Shown piece after piece: positions 44,393-52,610 of a DNA stretch of 64,000 nt. The DNA lies in contig NZ_LMPU01000001.1 in the NCBI RefSeq assembly GCF_001423945.1, positions 1,175,971 to 1,239,970 on the forward strand, in the 5' to 3' direction. Position numbers and translations under genes: made by a program. This DNA comes from Pedobacter sp. Leaf194 (GTDB lineage Bacteria; Bacteroidota; Bacteroidia; Sphingobacteriales; Sphingobacteriaceae). The stretch's first letter is position 1. Every line of letters starts with the position of its first letter. The notes under the pieces are model-generated. The model was not told where the DNA came from. It did not search any database and saw only the letters and a program-made list of their open reading frames with translations.

Positions 44393-44512
44393 TAAACCCG
44401 ATTGCAGTGAAAATTTTTTTGATGCACGTTGTTGACAGACGAAACAACAATCGCAAAAAGATTGAAACGAAAAGCGGGACTGAAATAACCGAATGAGCAG
44501 TAAATTGCTTTC
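44393..44512. repeat. Dispersed palindromic intergenic element, copy 4 (opposite orientation)
   Basis: Reads AACCCGATTGCAGTGAAAAT, TTTTTTTGATGC, then ATCGCAAAAAGATTGAAACG and AAAAGCGGGACTGA, which follows the same order as the reverse complement of the 56578 copy. It lies in the 404-bp gap 44237-44640 between hemL and the kinase gene; nothing else supportable is seen in that gap. Confidence 0.6.
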
Positions 44513-44640
44513 CATACTCAGTTTACGCTTTTTTGCGAAAAATGGTTGGTGTAAAACAAAACTAAAGGGCAAAAAATACATTTTGCAATTAAAGGATAAT
44601 CTTTAAATCCTCAAATTATAGAAAATTTCGGTAAAGACAG

Positions 44641-45507
44641 ATGAAGAAATCGATTATCATATTTTACGCATTATTGCTTTATGCTTTAATTCAGCTCATT
44701 TCATGGGGAACTTTGGTGGTGCGGTTGCAGCCCAGCCGCATGACGATGATTATGGGAGAGGGTTCTGTGTTTCTGTTTTTGCTGTGCATTGGGGGTTATT
44801 TCCTGCATCAATCGCTAAAACGTGAAGATAAACTGAGAGAGCAACAACAGAATTTCCTCATGTCTATTACGCACGAATTGAAATCGCCTTTGGCAGCAAT
44901 AAAACTTTCTATCCAGACTATTGTTAAAAGAGATTTGGATAAGGCCCGTCAGGTTTCGCTTTTAAATAATTCGTTAAAAGATATCGAACGATTGGATGAT
45001 TTGGTTGAGAACATGTTGCTGGCCACCAAGATTGAGAACCGTTCTTACACGTTTCCAAAAGAGGAGTTTAATTTTTCGGAATTGGTTTACAAAATCACCG
45101 ACAGGTTGCAGGTTCATTCATGTGGAAATGAACAGTTGATAAATGCGCAAATTCAGCCAAATTTGCAGATAATGGGTGACAAGTTTGCCTTATCGTCAGT
45201 AGTTACGAATTTGATAGAAAATGCGGTTAAATATTCCAGTCCCTGTGATGAAATAAATGTGCTTTTAGATAAGGTGGATGGACATATTCAGCTAAGTGTG
45301 GTTGATAAAGGGCCCGGCATTTCGGATGCCGAAAAAATGTTGATATTTGATAAATTTTACCGCGTTGGTAATGAGAATGTCAGGAAAGCGAAAGGAACAG
45401 GTTTAGGCTTGTTTATTGTGAAAGAGGTTTTACAATACCATGATGCAGATATTACAGTTAAAGACAATTTGCCCCAGGGAAGTATTTTTGAAGTAACATT
45501 TAGTTAA
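44641..45507 (+). CDS. Sensor histidine kinase without a periplasmic domain
   Basis: Membrane kinase of 288 residues. Two helices (about 4-27 and 41-56) are separated by only some 13 residues, so there is no room for an extracellular sensor domain; it probably senses within or near the membrane. HisKA has ITHELKSPLAAIKLS with His78. HATPase_c has the N box NLIENAVKY, DKGPGIS, FDKFYRVGNE and GTGLGLFIVKEV. It is followed 8 bp later by the cognate OmpR-type regulator and is set between hemL and hemE. The signal is unknown; a link to haem or redox state is only suggested by position. Confidence 0.92.
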   Translation: MKKSIIIFYALLLYALIQLISWGTLVVRLQPSRMTMIMGEGSVFLFLLCIGGYFLHQSLKREDKLREQQQNFLMSITHELKSPLAAIKLSIQTIVKRDLDKARQVSLLNNSLKDIERLDDLVENMLLATKIENRSYTFPKEEFNFSELVYKITDRLQVHSCGNEQLINAQIQPNLQIMGDKFALSSVVTNLIENAVKYSSPCDEINVLLDKVDGHIQLSVVDKGPGISDAEKMLIFDKFYRVGNENVRKAKGTGLGLFIVKEVLQYHDADITVKDNLPQGSIFEVTFS

Positions 45508-45515
45508 TCTCAATT

Positions 45516-46220
45516 ATGTCACAAAAACTTAGAATTCTATTGGTAGAAGACGAGGATCACTTGTTAGATGCTATCAAATTAAACCTGGAACTTGAGGGTT
45601 ATAAAGTTCACGCCGTTAAAGATGGCAAAACCGCTCTTAAAATTTTTAAAGAAGAACGCTTCAATCTGATTATTTTAGATGTAATGTTGCCGGAAATGGA
45701 TGGTTTCCAGGTTTGTGAAACAATTCGTTTAGAAAATGCAGAAGTTCCAATTATGTTTTTAACTGCCAAAAACACTTCTGAAGATCGTGTTTTAGGCTTG
45801 AAAAAAGGCGCTGATGATTATTTGGTTAAACCTTTTAACCTTGAGGAGCTTATTCTTCGCGTGGGTATTTTGGTTAAACGCAGTTTAAAATCTGATGATT
45901 TAAAAGAATTAAATTCTTACAAAATTGGCGATAAAACAATCTATTTCAACTCTTTCGAACTTAAACATGATGATGGTACCATTACGCCGTTAACGAAAAA
46001 GGAAACGATGTTGTTGAAGTTGTTAATTGAGCGGAAAAATGATGCCGTTTCAAGAGAGCAGATTTTGGAAACCGTTTGGAATTACGATGTTTATCCATCA
46101 ACCAGAACGATTGATAATTTCATTTTAACTTTCCGTAAGTATTTTGAGCCAGATCAAAAAAACCCTGTTTATTTTCACTCAATCCGCGGGGTTGGTTACA
46201 AATTCACCGATAGTCATTAA
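45516..46220 (+). CDS. OmpR/PhoB-type response regulator
   Basis: DNA-binding response regulator of 234 residues. The receiver domain (about 5-120) has acidic Glu11/Asp12, phospho-acceptor Asp55 (LIILDVMLPEMDG), Thr83 in FLTAKN and Lys105 in DDYLVKPF. The C-terminal winged helix has LTKKETMLLKLLIERKNDAVSREQILETVWNYDVYPSTRTIDNFILTFRKYF and YFHSIRGVGYKFT. Partner of the kinase just upstream. Its stop overlaps the next gene's ATG as TAATG, so three genes form one translation-coupled unit. Target genes are unknown; the surrounding hem genes are natural candidates. Confidence 0.93.
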   Translation: MSQKLRILLVEDEDHLLDAIKLNLELEGYKVHAVKDGKTALKIFKEERFNLIILDVMLPEMDGFQVCETIRLENAEVPIMFLTAKNTSEDRVLGLKKGADDYLVKPFNLEELILRVGILVKRSLKSDDLKELNSYKIGDKTIYFNSFELKHDDGTITPLTKKETMLLKLLIERKNDAVSREQILETVWNYDVYPSTRTIDNFILTFRKYFEPDQKNPVYFHSIRGVGYKFTDSH

Positions 46221-46735
46221 TGTACAATAGTTTAGGCAGGTATGCGCTAATGGCCATTTTTTTGATGGCTGCTTTAGTGTGCGTGTTTTTTACCCAATAC
46301 GAGTTAGCCGCGGTTGCGGGATTTTTGTTCCTGTTTGTTATCTGGAGCCATTTCAGGCATAGTTCTGTTCTAATGGCCTCAAAATATTTTAAAAATAACG
46401 AATTTGAGAAAGCAAAGCTGATGCTGGCTGAAGTTCCTAATCCTGAAAGGCTTTCAAAAAACCGAAGGGGCTATTACGAATTTATGCAGGGCAATATGGC
46501 CTTGAAAGAGGAGCTCTGGGATAAAGCCGAATATCACTTTCAACTGGCAAGCCGCTTTCCCGTCGGCGGAAAAACGCAAAAGTCGTTTGTGTTAATTCAT
46601 TTAGCTAATCTCGCTTTGCGAAAAAAAGATAAAGAAAAGGCCGAGGCCTATGTTAAAGTTGCCAAAGAACTTGCAGAATCCACCCGGTCTAAAGATATAA
46701 TCGTAAAGATTGAGAAAGAAATAGGAAAATTATAA
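46220..46735 (+). CDS. Small membrane protein with TPR-like repeats
   Basis: A 171-residue protein. Two short hydrophobic segments (LMAIFLMAALVCVFFT and AAVAGFLFLFVIWSH, about 10-42) are followed by a soluble helical part. There, ASKYFKNNEFEKAKLMLAEVPNPERL, GYYEFMQGNMALKEELWDKAEYHFQLA and LVLIHLANLALRKKDKEKAEAYVKVAKELA-like segments look like three TPR hairpins. There is no known function. The TAATG overlap with the response regulator implies fixed stoichiometry and a role as accessory to this two-component pair, by inference only. Confidence 0.75.
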   Translation: MYNSLGRYALMAIFLMAALVCVFFTQYELAAVAGFLFLFVIWSHFRHSSVLMASKYFKNNEFEKAKLMLAEVPNPERLSKNRRGYYEFMQGNMALKEELWDKAEYHFQLASRFPVGGKTQKSFVLIHLANLALRKKDKEKAEAYVKVAKELAESTRSKDIIVKIEKEIGKL

Positions 46736-46808
46736 TATTCGTATTGTCATTTTGAGGAACGAAGAGCCGCTTTAGGAATAAAAAGGTACTTCGTTTTTTT
46801 TTATTTTA

Positions 46809-46921
46809 TACCTTTGCGGCCAACCCGTCATCAGGGCTATCGGGTTTGGCTCAGCTTGTTCGCTTTAAGGAACCCGACTAAGCACCAGCCTGACGTTGAT
46901 TAAGGAAGACAATTACAAATC
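46809..46921 (+). promoter_or_regulatory. hemE promoter box and leader with alternative hairpins
   Basis: TACCTTTG (46809-46816) matches TAnnTTTG. The leader of about 100 nt contains AACCCG (46822-46827), CGGGTT (46841-46846) and AACCCG (46871-46876): the middle segment can pair with the first or the third, but not both. GTCATTTTGAGGAACGAAG just upstream (46746-46764) is a degenerate REP-like repeat. Confidence 0.4.
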
Positions 46922-47947
46922 ATGAAGAATAATTTATTTTTAGACGCTGCATTTTCGAAACAAACAGAACGCCCACCGGTATGGATGATGCGCCAGGCTG
47001 GCCGTTTTATGCCACAATACTGGGAAATTAAAAACAAATACTCTTTCTTAGAGATGTGCAAAACTCCTGAAATTGCCGCCGATGTAACCATGTTACCCGT
47101 TGATTTGTTGGGTATTGATGCAGCGATTTTATTCTGTGATATTTTAGTAACAGGCGAAGCCATGGGAGGCGATTTAAGCTTTACCCAGGGTGTAGGGCCG
47201 AAATTTGCAAATCCTGTTCGTAATGCACAGGATATTGAAAACCTGAATGTTGATTGTTTGGGTGAGTTGCAGTATGTTGCTGATGCAATTAAAGTGATTC
47301 AGCAGCGTTTGGCTGGCGATATTCCTTTAATTGGCTTTGCAGGTGCACCTTTTACGGTGATGAGTTACCTAATTGAAGGTGGTTCTTCAAAAGATTTTAA
47401 ATTAACGAAGCTTTTTATTCATAACCAGCCAGAGTTGGCGCATAAATTATTAGCAAAAATTGCTAAAGTAACGGCCGATTATCTAAATCTTCAGATTGCT
47501 GCCGGTGTAAACGCTGTTCAGATTTTCGATAGCTGGGCGCTTGCATTATCCTGGAATGACTATCAGGAATTTTCACATCGTTATATTCAGGAGATTATCT
47601 CTAATTTAAACCGAACTGATATTCCTGTAATTTCATTTTGCAAAGGAAGCTCGGTTTTTGCGCCAATGATGGCAGAGGCAAAGCCTGATGTGATTTCTGT
47701 AGACTGGAATGCTGATTTATTGAACATTAAAAATGCTTTGCCAGCAGGAATTGCTGTTCAAGGGAATTTAGACCCACACATTTTATACGCAGACCAACCT
47801 GTAATTAAAGCACAAATTCATAAACTTTTCGAACGCATGCGTGGAACGGAAGGTTTCATTTTCAATTTGGGACATGGAATTATGCCGGATATTCCTTTTG
47901 ATAATGTGAAATACGCGATTGAAGTGGTTAAAGAATTTAGGTATTAA
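46922..47947 (+). CDS. hemE: Uroporphyrinogen decarboxylase
   Basis: Decarboxylates the four acetate side chains of uroporphyrinogen III to give coproporphyrinogen III. The 341 residues contain the N-terminal signature PPVWMMRQAGRFMPQYWEIK (about 19-38, with the substrate-binding arginine), the catalytic aspartate region FCDILVTGEAMGGDLSF, GFAGAPFTVMSYLIEGG and the C-terminal FNLGHGIMPDIP. Length is normal for the family. It has its own promoter-like box and leader, and is followed 15 bp later by hemJ. Function secure. Confidence 0.95.
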   Translation: MKNNLFLDAAFSKQTERPPVWMMRQAGRFMPQYWEIKNKYSFLEMCKTPEIAADVTMLPVDLLGIDAAILFCDILVTGEAMGGDLSFTQGVGPKFANPVRNAQDIENLNVDCLGELQYVADAIKVIQQRLAGDIPLIGFAGAPFTVMSYLIEGGSSKDFKLTKLFIHNQPELAHKLLAKIAKVTADYLNLQIAAGVNAVQIFDSWALALSWNDYQEFSHRYIQEIISNLNRTDIPVISFCKGSSVFAPMMAEAKPDVISVDWNADLLNIKNALPAGIAVQGNLDPHILYADQPVIKAQIHKLFERMRGTEGFIFNLGHGIMPDIPFDNVKYAIEVVKEFRY

Positions 47948-47962
47948 TCAGTTTCTAGTTAA

Positions 47963-48523
47963 ATGATAGAGAGCCTGCTTCCATATTATCGATATTTCAT
48001 TGCAGTGCACATTGTATTCGTAATTAGCTGGATGGCAGGTTTATTTTACATTTTAAGCTTATTTATTTACCATACCGAAGCTAACGCTAAATCGGAGCCT
48101 GAGAAATCCATCTTATTAAATCAGTTTGTTAAAATGGAAGCCACGCTGTGGAAAATTATCTGTGCGCCGGCAATGGTAATTACTGTCTTGGCTGGGGTTT
48201 CCATGCTAACCTTAAATCCTGACCTCTTAAGCGCAGATTGGATGCAGGTAAAACTGGCCTTTGTGGTCGGCTTGCTCGTTTATCATTTCATCTGTAGAAA
48301 TATTGTTAAGCAATTAAAAAATAAGCAGTTTAAGTTAAGTAGTTTTCAGCTGCGCCTGTGGCGAGAGCTCGCAACAATTTTTATGATTGCAATTGTGTTT
48401 GTAGTTATCCTTAAAAGTGCAATAAACTGGATTTACGGCTTGATTGGAATTATGGGCGTAGCGATGGCCATTATGATTGCCGTAAAGTTGTATAAAAATT
48501 ACCGTAAGAAACGCGGCGAATAA
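47963..48523 (+). CDS. hemJ: HemJ-type protoporphyrinogen oxidase (CopD/UPF0093 family)
   Basis: Membrane protein of 186 residues with four to five helices. Features of HemJ: the conserved histidine of helix 1, His16 (AVHIVFVISWMAGLFYI), the FVKMEATLWKIICAPAMVIT segment, and the conserved lysine, Lys97, in WMQVKLAFVVGLL, both reported as essential in HemJ. It oxidises protoporphyrinogen IX to protoporphyrin IX in organisms that lack HemG and HemY. CopD-family copper proteins look alike, but the position 15 bp after hemE makes HemJ the better call. It is somewhat longer than typical (about 140-150) through a C-terminal helix and a basic tail. Confidence 0.8.
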   Translation: MIESLLPYYRYFIAVHIVFVISWMAGLFYILSLFIYHTEANAKSEPEKSILLNQFVKMEATLWKIICAPAMVITVLAGVSMLTLNPDLLSADWMQVKLAFVVGLLVYHFICRNIVKQLKNKQFKLSSFQLRLWRELATIFMIAIVFVVILKSAINWIYGLIGIMGVAMAIMIAVKLYKNYRKKRGE

Positions 48524-48696
48524 CACTTTGCAAAAGCCAGAGTAAGCGATATCAAAACTCAACTTAATCCAGATTTTATTTTGAATCCACCAACGTTGAA
48601 GCCAGAAAGTATAAAACTTTGTTTGCTTTGAGTAAACTTGTAATCAATTCTAGGTTCCCGCTGTTGGATAATTTAAACTTTACGAAAAAACTATTC

Positions 48697-48704
48697 TAAA
48701 TTTG
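48697..48704 (+). promoter_or_regulatory. -7 promoter box of the 48724 gene
   Basis: TAAATTTG matches TAnnTTTG, 19 nt before the ATG at 48724. The 200-bp spacer after hemJ holds nothing else clear. Confidence 0.45.
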
Positions 48705-48723
48705 GGCACTAAAATCCAGACAG

Positions 48724-49878
48724 ATGTTTACAAACCCGGATCGTAAGAAGGCCTTATTCCTCATAACATTTCTTTTCAGTTTTTTTATTGCCTCTGCACA
48801 ATTTAACCAAACAGCAATTGAAAACAGAATCCGCCCTGATAGCAGTTTAACAAACGAAGTACATTTCAATTTCTATAACTTTAACTACGTGCGGAATTAT
48901 GAATATACAAATGATTTTCATGATGGTTATACGTTATACGGAACGCAACTGCAACCTCAAATCGTATATTATGCCCACCCGAATCTAGCCATAACCGCAG
49001 GTGCTTTTATTCGTAAAGATTTTGGCAGAAACGGAATAAGTGATGCTAAACCATTATTTAGTTTAAAATATCATAAACGCAACTTAACACTTGTTTTTGG
49101 TAGCCTGGAAGGCGGAATACAACATAAGTACATTGAGCCACTGTACGATTTCGAACGAACGATTACCACCCCAATTGAATACGGAACACAACTATTAGTT
49201 GAAAGAAAAAAGTTTAACCTCGATGCATGGATTGCCTGGCAGAAGATGATTTATAAAGGCGAGGCCGCAAAAGAAGAAATTATTGGTGGTTTATCTACCG
49301 AAACTACAATTGCTGAAAATAATGGCTGGAAGTTTAGTTTTCCGGCTCAGTTTCTTGCGTTTCATCAGGGCGGACAAATTGATGTTTTGAAAGAAATTCC
49401 AATCAGTACGGTGTTTAATGGCGCAGCAGGCTTGAAATTACACAAAGCAATTAACACGAATATTAAACAAATCTACACCGATAATTACCTCGCCGTTTAC
49501 AAAGATTTTTCTCCTGATAAAAGAAGGGCCTACCAGGGCGGCTTCGGGATGTGGTTAAATGCCGGCGTAGAAAGCAAATGGGGCAGCCTGGTAGCATCTT
49601 ACTGGAAGGGAAATAATTTTATTTCCATAAAAGGAATGCCGCTTTATGAATCGGTTTCGAGTAATTTATATACAAACGGTTTAAAGCAAAGTGGCCGTAA
49701 CATTGTATCCCTGCGCTATGCTTATCAGAAAGAACTGATTCCACATTTGTACCTCGACGTTAGATTTGAGCCTCATATCGATTTGGACAATACAGATAAA
49801 CAACTGCAGTTTAATCATTCATTTTTTATCACTTACAAACAGGATTTTAAATTATTTAAGGTCAAGAAAAAAGATTAA
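48724..49878 (+). CDS. Exported beta-rich protein, probably outer membrane
   Basis: A 384-residue protein with a signal peptide (KKALFLITFLFSFFIASAQ) and then mainly alternating hydrophobic/polar strands with aromatic residues at strand ends: NEVHFNFYNFNYVRNYEYTN, GYTLYGTQLQPQIVYYA, LFSLKYHKRNLTLVFGSLEGGIQH, NIVSLRYAYQKELIPHLYLDVRFEPHI, and a last strand FNHSFFITYKQDFKLF. This pattern fits an outer-membrane barrel or a large beta-sandwich. No family is recognised and no catalytic motif is seen. It has its own promoter-like box downstream of the haem locus; no functional link to haem can be shown. Confidence 0.65.
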   Translation: MFTNPDRKKALFLITFLFSFFIASAQFNQTAIENRIRPDSSLTNEVHFNFYNFNYVRNYEYTNDFHDGYTLYGTQLQPQIVYYAHPNLAITAGAFIRKDFGRNGISDAKPLFSLKYHKRNLTLVFGSLEGGIQHKYIEPLYDFERTITTPIEYGTQLLVERKKFNLDAWIAWQKMIYKGEAAKEEIIGGLSTETTIAENNGWKFSFPAQFLAFHQGGQIDVLKEIPISTVFNGAAGLKLHKAINTNIKQIYTDNYLAVYKDFSPDKRRAYQGGFGMWLNAGVESKWGSLVASYWKGNNFISIKGMPLYESVSSNLYTNGLKQSGRNIVSLRYAYQKELIPHLYLDVRFEPHIDLDNTDKQLQFNHSFFITYKQDFKLFKVKKKD

Positions 49879-50251
49879 ACATTTTTCTGGCTGCGAACTG
49901 CTGCTAATTTTCTTTTCAATATCCTTAAGCTAAGGCTGACGGCAGTGGAATACAAACTTTGTTAAACTCATGTGATTTTTTATTACTGGCCTTAGCCAAC
50001 GGAATTACAGAAATTCCTTTTGGCTGCTGCCCGCTTGTATTCTGCGCAGGAATGGATTGTACTAACAGTTCAAAAAAAGATCCGGCCAATTGCTTTCCAA
50101 AACAAAAAACTATATCTTTCTTGAAAATTAGTTGTAGGTTATCTTCTTGATAACCAGGATATAAAATAGCCTTTTAACATTTATTTAACTTTTTTTTACG
50201 ATTGATGCAACCAATGTTTGTAATCTGCCATCTTCTATATACAAACACACA
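49879..50251. other. 373-bp intergenic region before the sigma-factor gene
   Basis: No convincing gene. 49935-50104 has weak resemblance to the dispersed palindromic element (GGCAGTGGAATACAAACTTTG on the left, AAAAAAAGATCCGG and CCAATTGCTTTCC on the right) and may be a decayed copy. The promoter of the sigma gene should lie near 50200-50245 but no clean consensus is visible. Confidence 0.4.
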
Positions 50252-50821
50252 ATGAAATTGACGCGAAGCTATACGATAAACGATTTGATGGAAGGTTGCA
50301 AAGCCGGCGACCGGAAAATGCAGGAACTGCTTTACAGGCAAACTGCACCGAAAATGTTGGCGGTTTGTATGCGTTACGCAAAAGACAGGATGGAGGCTGA
50401 AGATGTATTACAAATGGGATATATTAAGGTTTTTCAAAAGATTAAAGAATACCGTGGCGATGGTTCTTTTGAGGGTTGGATTAGAAGAGTAATGGTAAAT
50501 ACCGCAATAGAAAGCTATCGTAAAAACCTACGCAGCCTTAATGTAGTGGAAATCGATGAAGCTTACGAGCAACCATCTACCGGTTTTGATTTCGGTACAT
50601 TGGGTATGCAGGATTTGATGAAGGTAATACAAAAGCTTGCTGATGGTTATCGAATGGTTTTCAATATGTACGTAATTGAGGGCTATTCGCATAAAGAAAT
50701 TGGCGAAACATTGGGTATCTCGGAAGGCGCCAGTAAATCGCAGTTATCGAGAGCCAGGGCAATATTAAAAGAGGAAATTATAAAAATGGAGGGATTTGGT
50801 TATGCAACCTATACAGGATAA
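50252..50821 (+). CDS. ECF-type RNA polymerase sigma factor
   Basis: Sigma-70 family factor of the extracytoplasmic-function class, 189 residues. Region 2 includes LYRQTAPKMLAVCMRYAKDRMEAEDVLQMGYIKVFQKI, and EGWIRRVMVNTAIESYRK contacts the -10 element. Region 4 has a helix-turn-helix in GYSHKEIGETLGISEGASKSQLSRARAILKEEI. There is no extra domain. It overlaps the next gene by 20 bp; that gene looks like its membrane-bound anti-sigma partner, and an outer-membrane protein follows, so this is probably an envelope-responsive sigma unit. The target regulon is unknown. Confidence 0.9.
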   Translation: MKLTRSYTINDLMEGCKAGDRKMQELLYRQTAPKMLAVCMRYAKDRMEAEDVLQMGYIKVFQKIKEYRGDGSFEGWIRRVMVNTAIESYRKNLRSLNVVEIDEAYEQPSTGFDFGTLGMQDLMKVIQKLADGYRMVFNMYVIEGYSHKEIGETLGISEGASKSQLSRARAILKEEIIKMEGFGYATYTG

Positions 50822-51545
50822 GGATTTTGATAAGTTATTTAAAAATGCTTTCGAAGAGGCCGAAATTTCGCCATCGCGAGATTTGTGGAGCAACATAGAA
50901 AGTGAAATCGAACCGAAAAAGAAGAGGATTATACCAATCTATTGGTTATCTGCCGCTGCGGTTTTACTGATTGCCACTATTGGTTTTTTGATTTTTAAAC
51001 AGCAGGAAATTAAGCCAAAGCAGTTTGCAAACAACGTTGAGCCGAAGGTAATTAAGCCGGTAGTTGAAACGCAACCTGTAGCAGATTCTGCAAAAGCGAT
51101 TACGGTTAAAACACCGCTGCCTGTTCTAAGAAATAGTTCAAAACCGGTTGAAGCTGTTGCGAAAGCTAAAGTAACCATTCTACCTTTAGAAAAACAGAAA
51201 GTGGTTACAGCGCCCGAAATGCAGAAACAGGAAATCATGATTGCACAGGTGGATAAGCCGAAGGAAGATATTAAAGCTAAAATTGAGAATGCTGTTGCTA
51301 AAGTTAATCAGGAAACGGTATTTGCAGCTGCTGCAACGGTTGTTAAAGCAGATGATGTGACAGGAGAAGATAATCAGGCCGAAAATAAAGGCATTAGAAA
51401 TGTAGGTGATGTTGTAAACCTGATTGTAAACAAAGTTGATAAACGGAAAGATAAATTTATCCAATTCCGTACAGATGATGATGATTCTTCACTTTCATCG
51501 ATAAACATAGGGCCTTTTAAAATTGGTAAAAGAAATAGAAAATAG
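50802..51545 (+). CDS. Putative anti-sigma factor / single-pass membrane protein
   Basis: A 247-residue protein with a short cytoplasmic N-terminal part (FDKLFKNAFEEAEISPSRDLWSNIESEIE), one transmembrane helix (about 46-63, IYWLSAAAVLLIATIGFLIF), and a long Lys/Val/Ala/Glu-rich low-complexity periplasmic stretch ending GPFKIGKRNRK. The topology and the overlap with the ECF sigma gene suggest an anti-sigma factor, but no zinc-binding ZAS motif is seen. The ATG at 50802 is preferred because GGAGGG stands 8 nt before it, one of the few clear Shine-Dalgarno sequences here, inside the sigma gene. Confidence 0.7.
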   Translation: MQPIQDKDFDKLFKNAFEEAEISPSRDLWSNIESEIEPKKKRIIPIYWLSAAAVLLIATIGFLIFKQQEIKPKQFANNVEPKVIKPVVETQPVADSAKAITVKTPLPVLRNSSKPVEAVAKAKVTILPLEKQKVVTAPEMQKQEIMIAQVDKPKEDIKAKIENAVAKVNQETVFAAAATVVKADDVTGEDNQAENKGIRNVGDVVNLIVNKVDKRKDKFIQFRTDDDDSSLSSINIGPFKIGKRNRK

Positions 51546-51677
51546 CGGCAGAATTTTTTGAGCCTTCAACGATTGTAAGTTGGAAGTTAATCTAAGCTTA
51601 CTTAAAATTAATCGATATAATTCGCTCACTAAAATTACTAATTCAAGATAACTCATTAATAAACACACACACAATAT

Positions 51678-52490
51678 ATGAAACATCTAATTTTTACAAC
51701 ACTTTTGGTAAGCGGGCTTGCCGGTGTTATGGCTCCAAGTGCTTTTGCGCAACAAGATACGGTAGTTAAGGATACCGTGATTAAAAAGAAAAGCAAGTAT
51801 ACGCTTACAATTGGTGGTGGGAACCTGATAACTAAAAATGCTGATTCAGCTGAAAACCCAAAAAAAGGCCGCTTCGTTGGCGGTGTTACCTTTACCAGAG
51901 TTGATTTAGGATTCTCGAGATTAATCGATAATGGCGATTTCAATCTATCTCCAAACAATGAATTTTTAGATTATAAAGGAGGTAAAACAAGCAAATTTTC
52001 TTTTGATGTTTTGCAGTTTGGATATCGTTTTAACTCGAATTTCAAAGTTTACGTAGCCGGCGGTTTCGATTGGACATTGATTCGTTTGAGAGACAATATC
52101 ACCATTCAAAAAAATCAACCTACTTTAAGTTACATCAATGAGCCAATCGAATTTTCTAAAAACCGTTTCTCCAGTAGCTATGTACACATTCCTTTAAACT
52201 TCGAATTTCGCACCAGCGAGAGTAAAAAAGGCAAAAGATTCTACTTTGTTGTAGGTCCGGAGGTAAGTTTCTTATTAAACGGTAAGGTGAAACAAATTAG
52301 CGAAGAACGCGGAAAAGAAAAGCAATATGATAGTTATCATTTCCAATCAGTTCGTTACGGCGGTACCGTTAGATTTGGATACGGAGGTTTAGGCTTGTTT
52401 ACCAAATACTATTTCAACGATATGTTTACAACGCCAGCTCAGGCCGGATTGAAAAATATGAGTTTCGGTATCACATTCGGATTAAACTAA
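51678..52490 (+). CDS. Outer-membrane beta-barrel protein (PorT-like)
   Basis: A 270-residue exported protein with signal peptide ending GVMAPSAFAQ, then a barrel-like series of strands: RFVGGVTFTRVDLGFSRLI, FSFDVLQFGYRFNSNFKVYVAGGFDWTLIRL, SSYVHIPLNFEFRTSE, RFYFVVGPEVSFLLNGKVKQ and GGTVRFGYGGLGLFTKYYF, ending MSFGITFGLN. This matches the small outer-membrane beta-barrel type (PorT/OmpW-like size) common in Bacteroidota. It is the third gene after the ECF sigma and putative anti-sigma genes with a 132-bp spacer and may be the output of that system. It ends at a strong terminator. Confidence 0.8.
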   Translation: MKHLIFTTLLVSGLAGVMAPSAFAQQDTVVKDTVIKKKSKYTLTIGGGNLITKNADSAENPKKGRFVGGVTFTRVDLGFSRLIDNGDFNLSPNNEFLDYKGGKTSKFSFDVLQFGYRFNSNFKVYVAGGFDWTLIRLRDNITIQKNQPTLSYINEPIEFSKNRFSSSYVHIPLNFEFRTSESKKGKRFYFVVGPEVSFLLNGKVKQISEERGKEKQYDSYHFQSVRYGGTVRFGYGGLGLFTKYYFNDMFTTPAQAGLKNMSFGITFGLN

Positions 52491-52516
52491 AAAAAATATA
52501 CAACACACAAATAATG

Positions 52517-52552
52517 AAATCCTGTTTCGGTTAGGCGGAACAGGATTTTTTG
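52517..52552 (+). terminator. Intrinsic terminator of the barrel-protein gene
   Basis: AAATCCTGTT (52517-52526) and AACAGGATTT (52539-52548), a perfect 10-bp stem with a 12-nt loop, run straight into a T-tract (ATTTTTTGGG). Confidence 0.85.
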
Positions 52553-52566
52553 GGTAAAAACATTTC

Positions 52567-52608
52567 GCTTTAAGCTTTAGTCTTTCTGCTTTAAGCTTTA
52601 TATTTACC
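52567..52608. repeat. 7-bp repeat tract (6 units) before an ABC gene
   Basis: GCTTTAA, GCTTTAG, TCTTTCT, GCTTTAA, GCTTTAT, ATTTACC in consecutive sevens, ending 2 nt before the GTG start at 52611. Confidence 0.6.
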
Positions 52609-52610
52609 CT

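Noticed and set aside
44291..44581. 96-codon minus-strand frame between hemL and the kinase gene
   Set aside because: It runs through the copy 4 palindromic element, has a skewed Ser/Phe/Cys-rich composition, and no start context or domain.
49959..50150. 63-codon frame upstream of the sigma-factor gene
   Set aside because: No signal, domain or conserved pattern; it overlaps a possible decayed palindromic element.
51186..51464. 92-codon minus-strand frame opposite the putative anti-sigma gene
   Set aside because: Antisense to a low-complexity Lys/Val-rich region, which yields Phe/Asn/Leu-rich nonsense frames.
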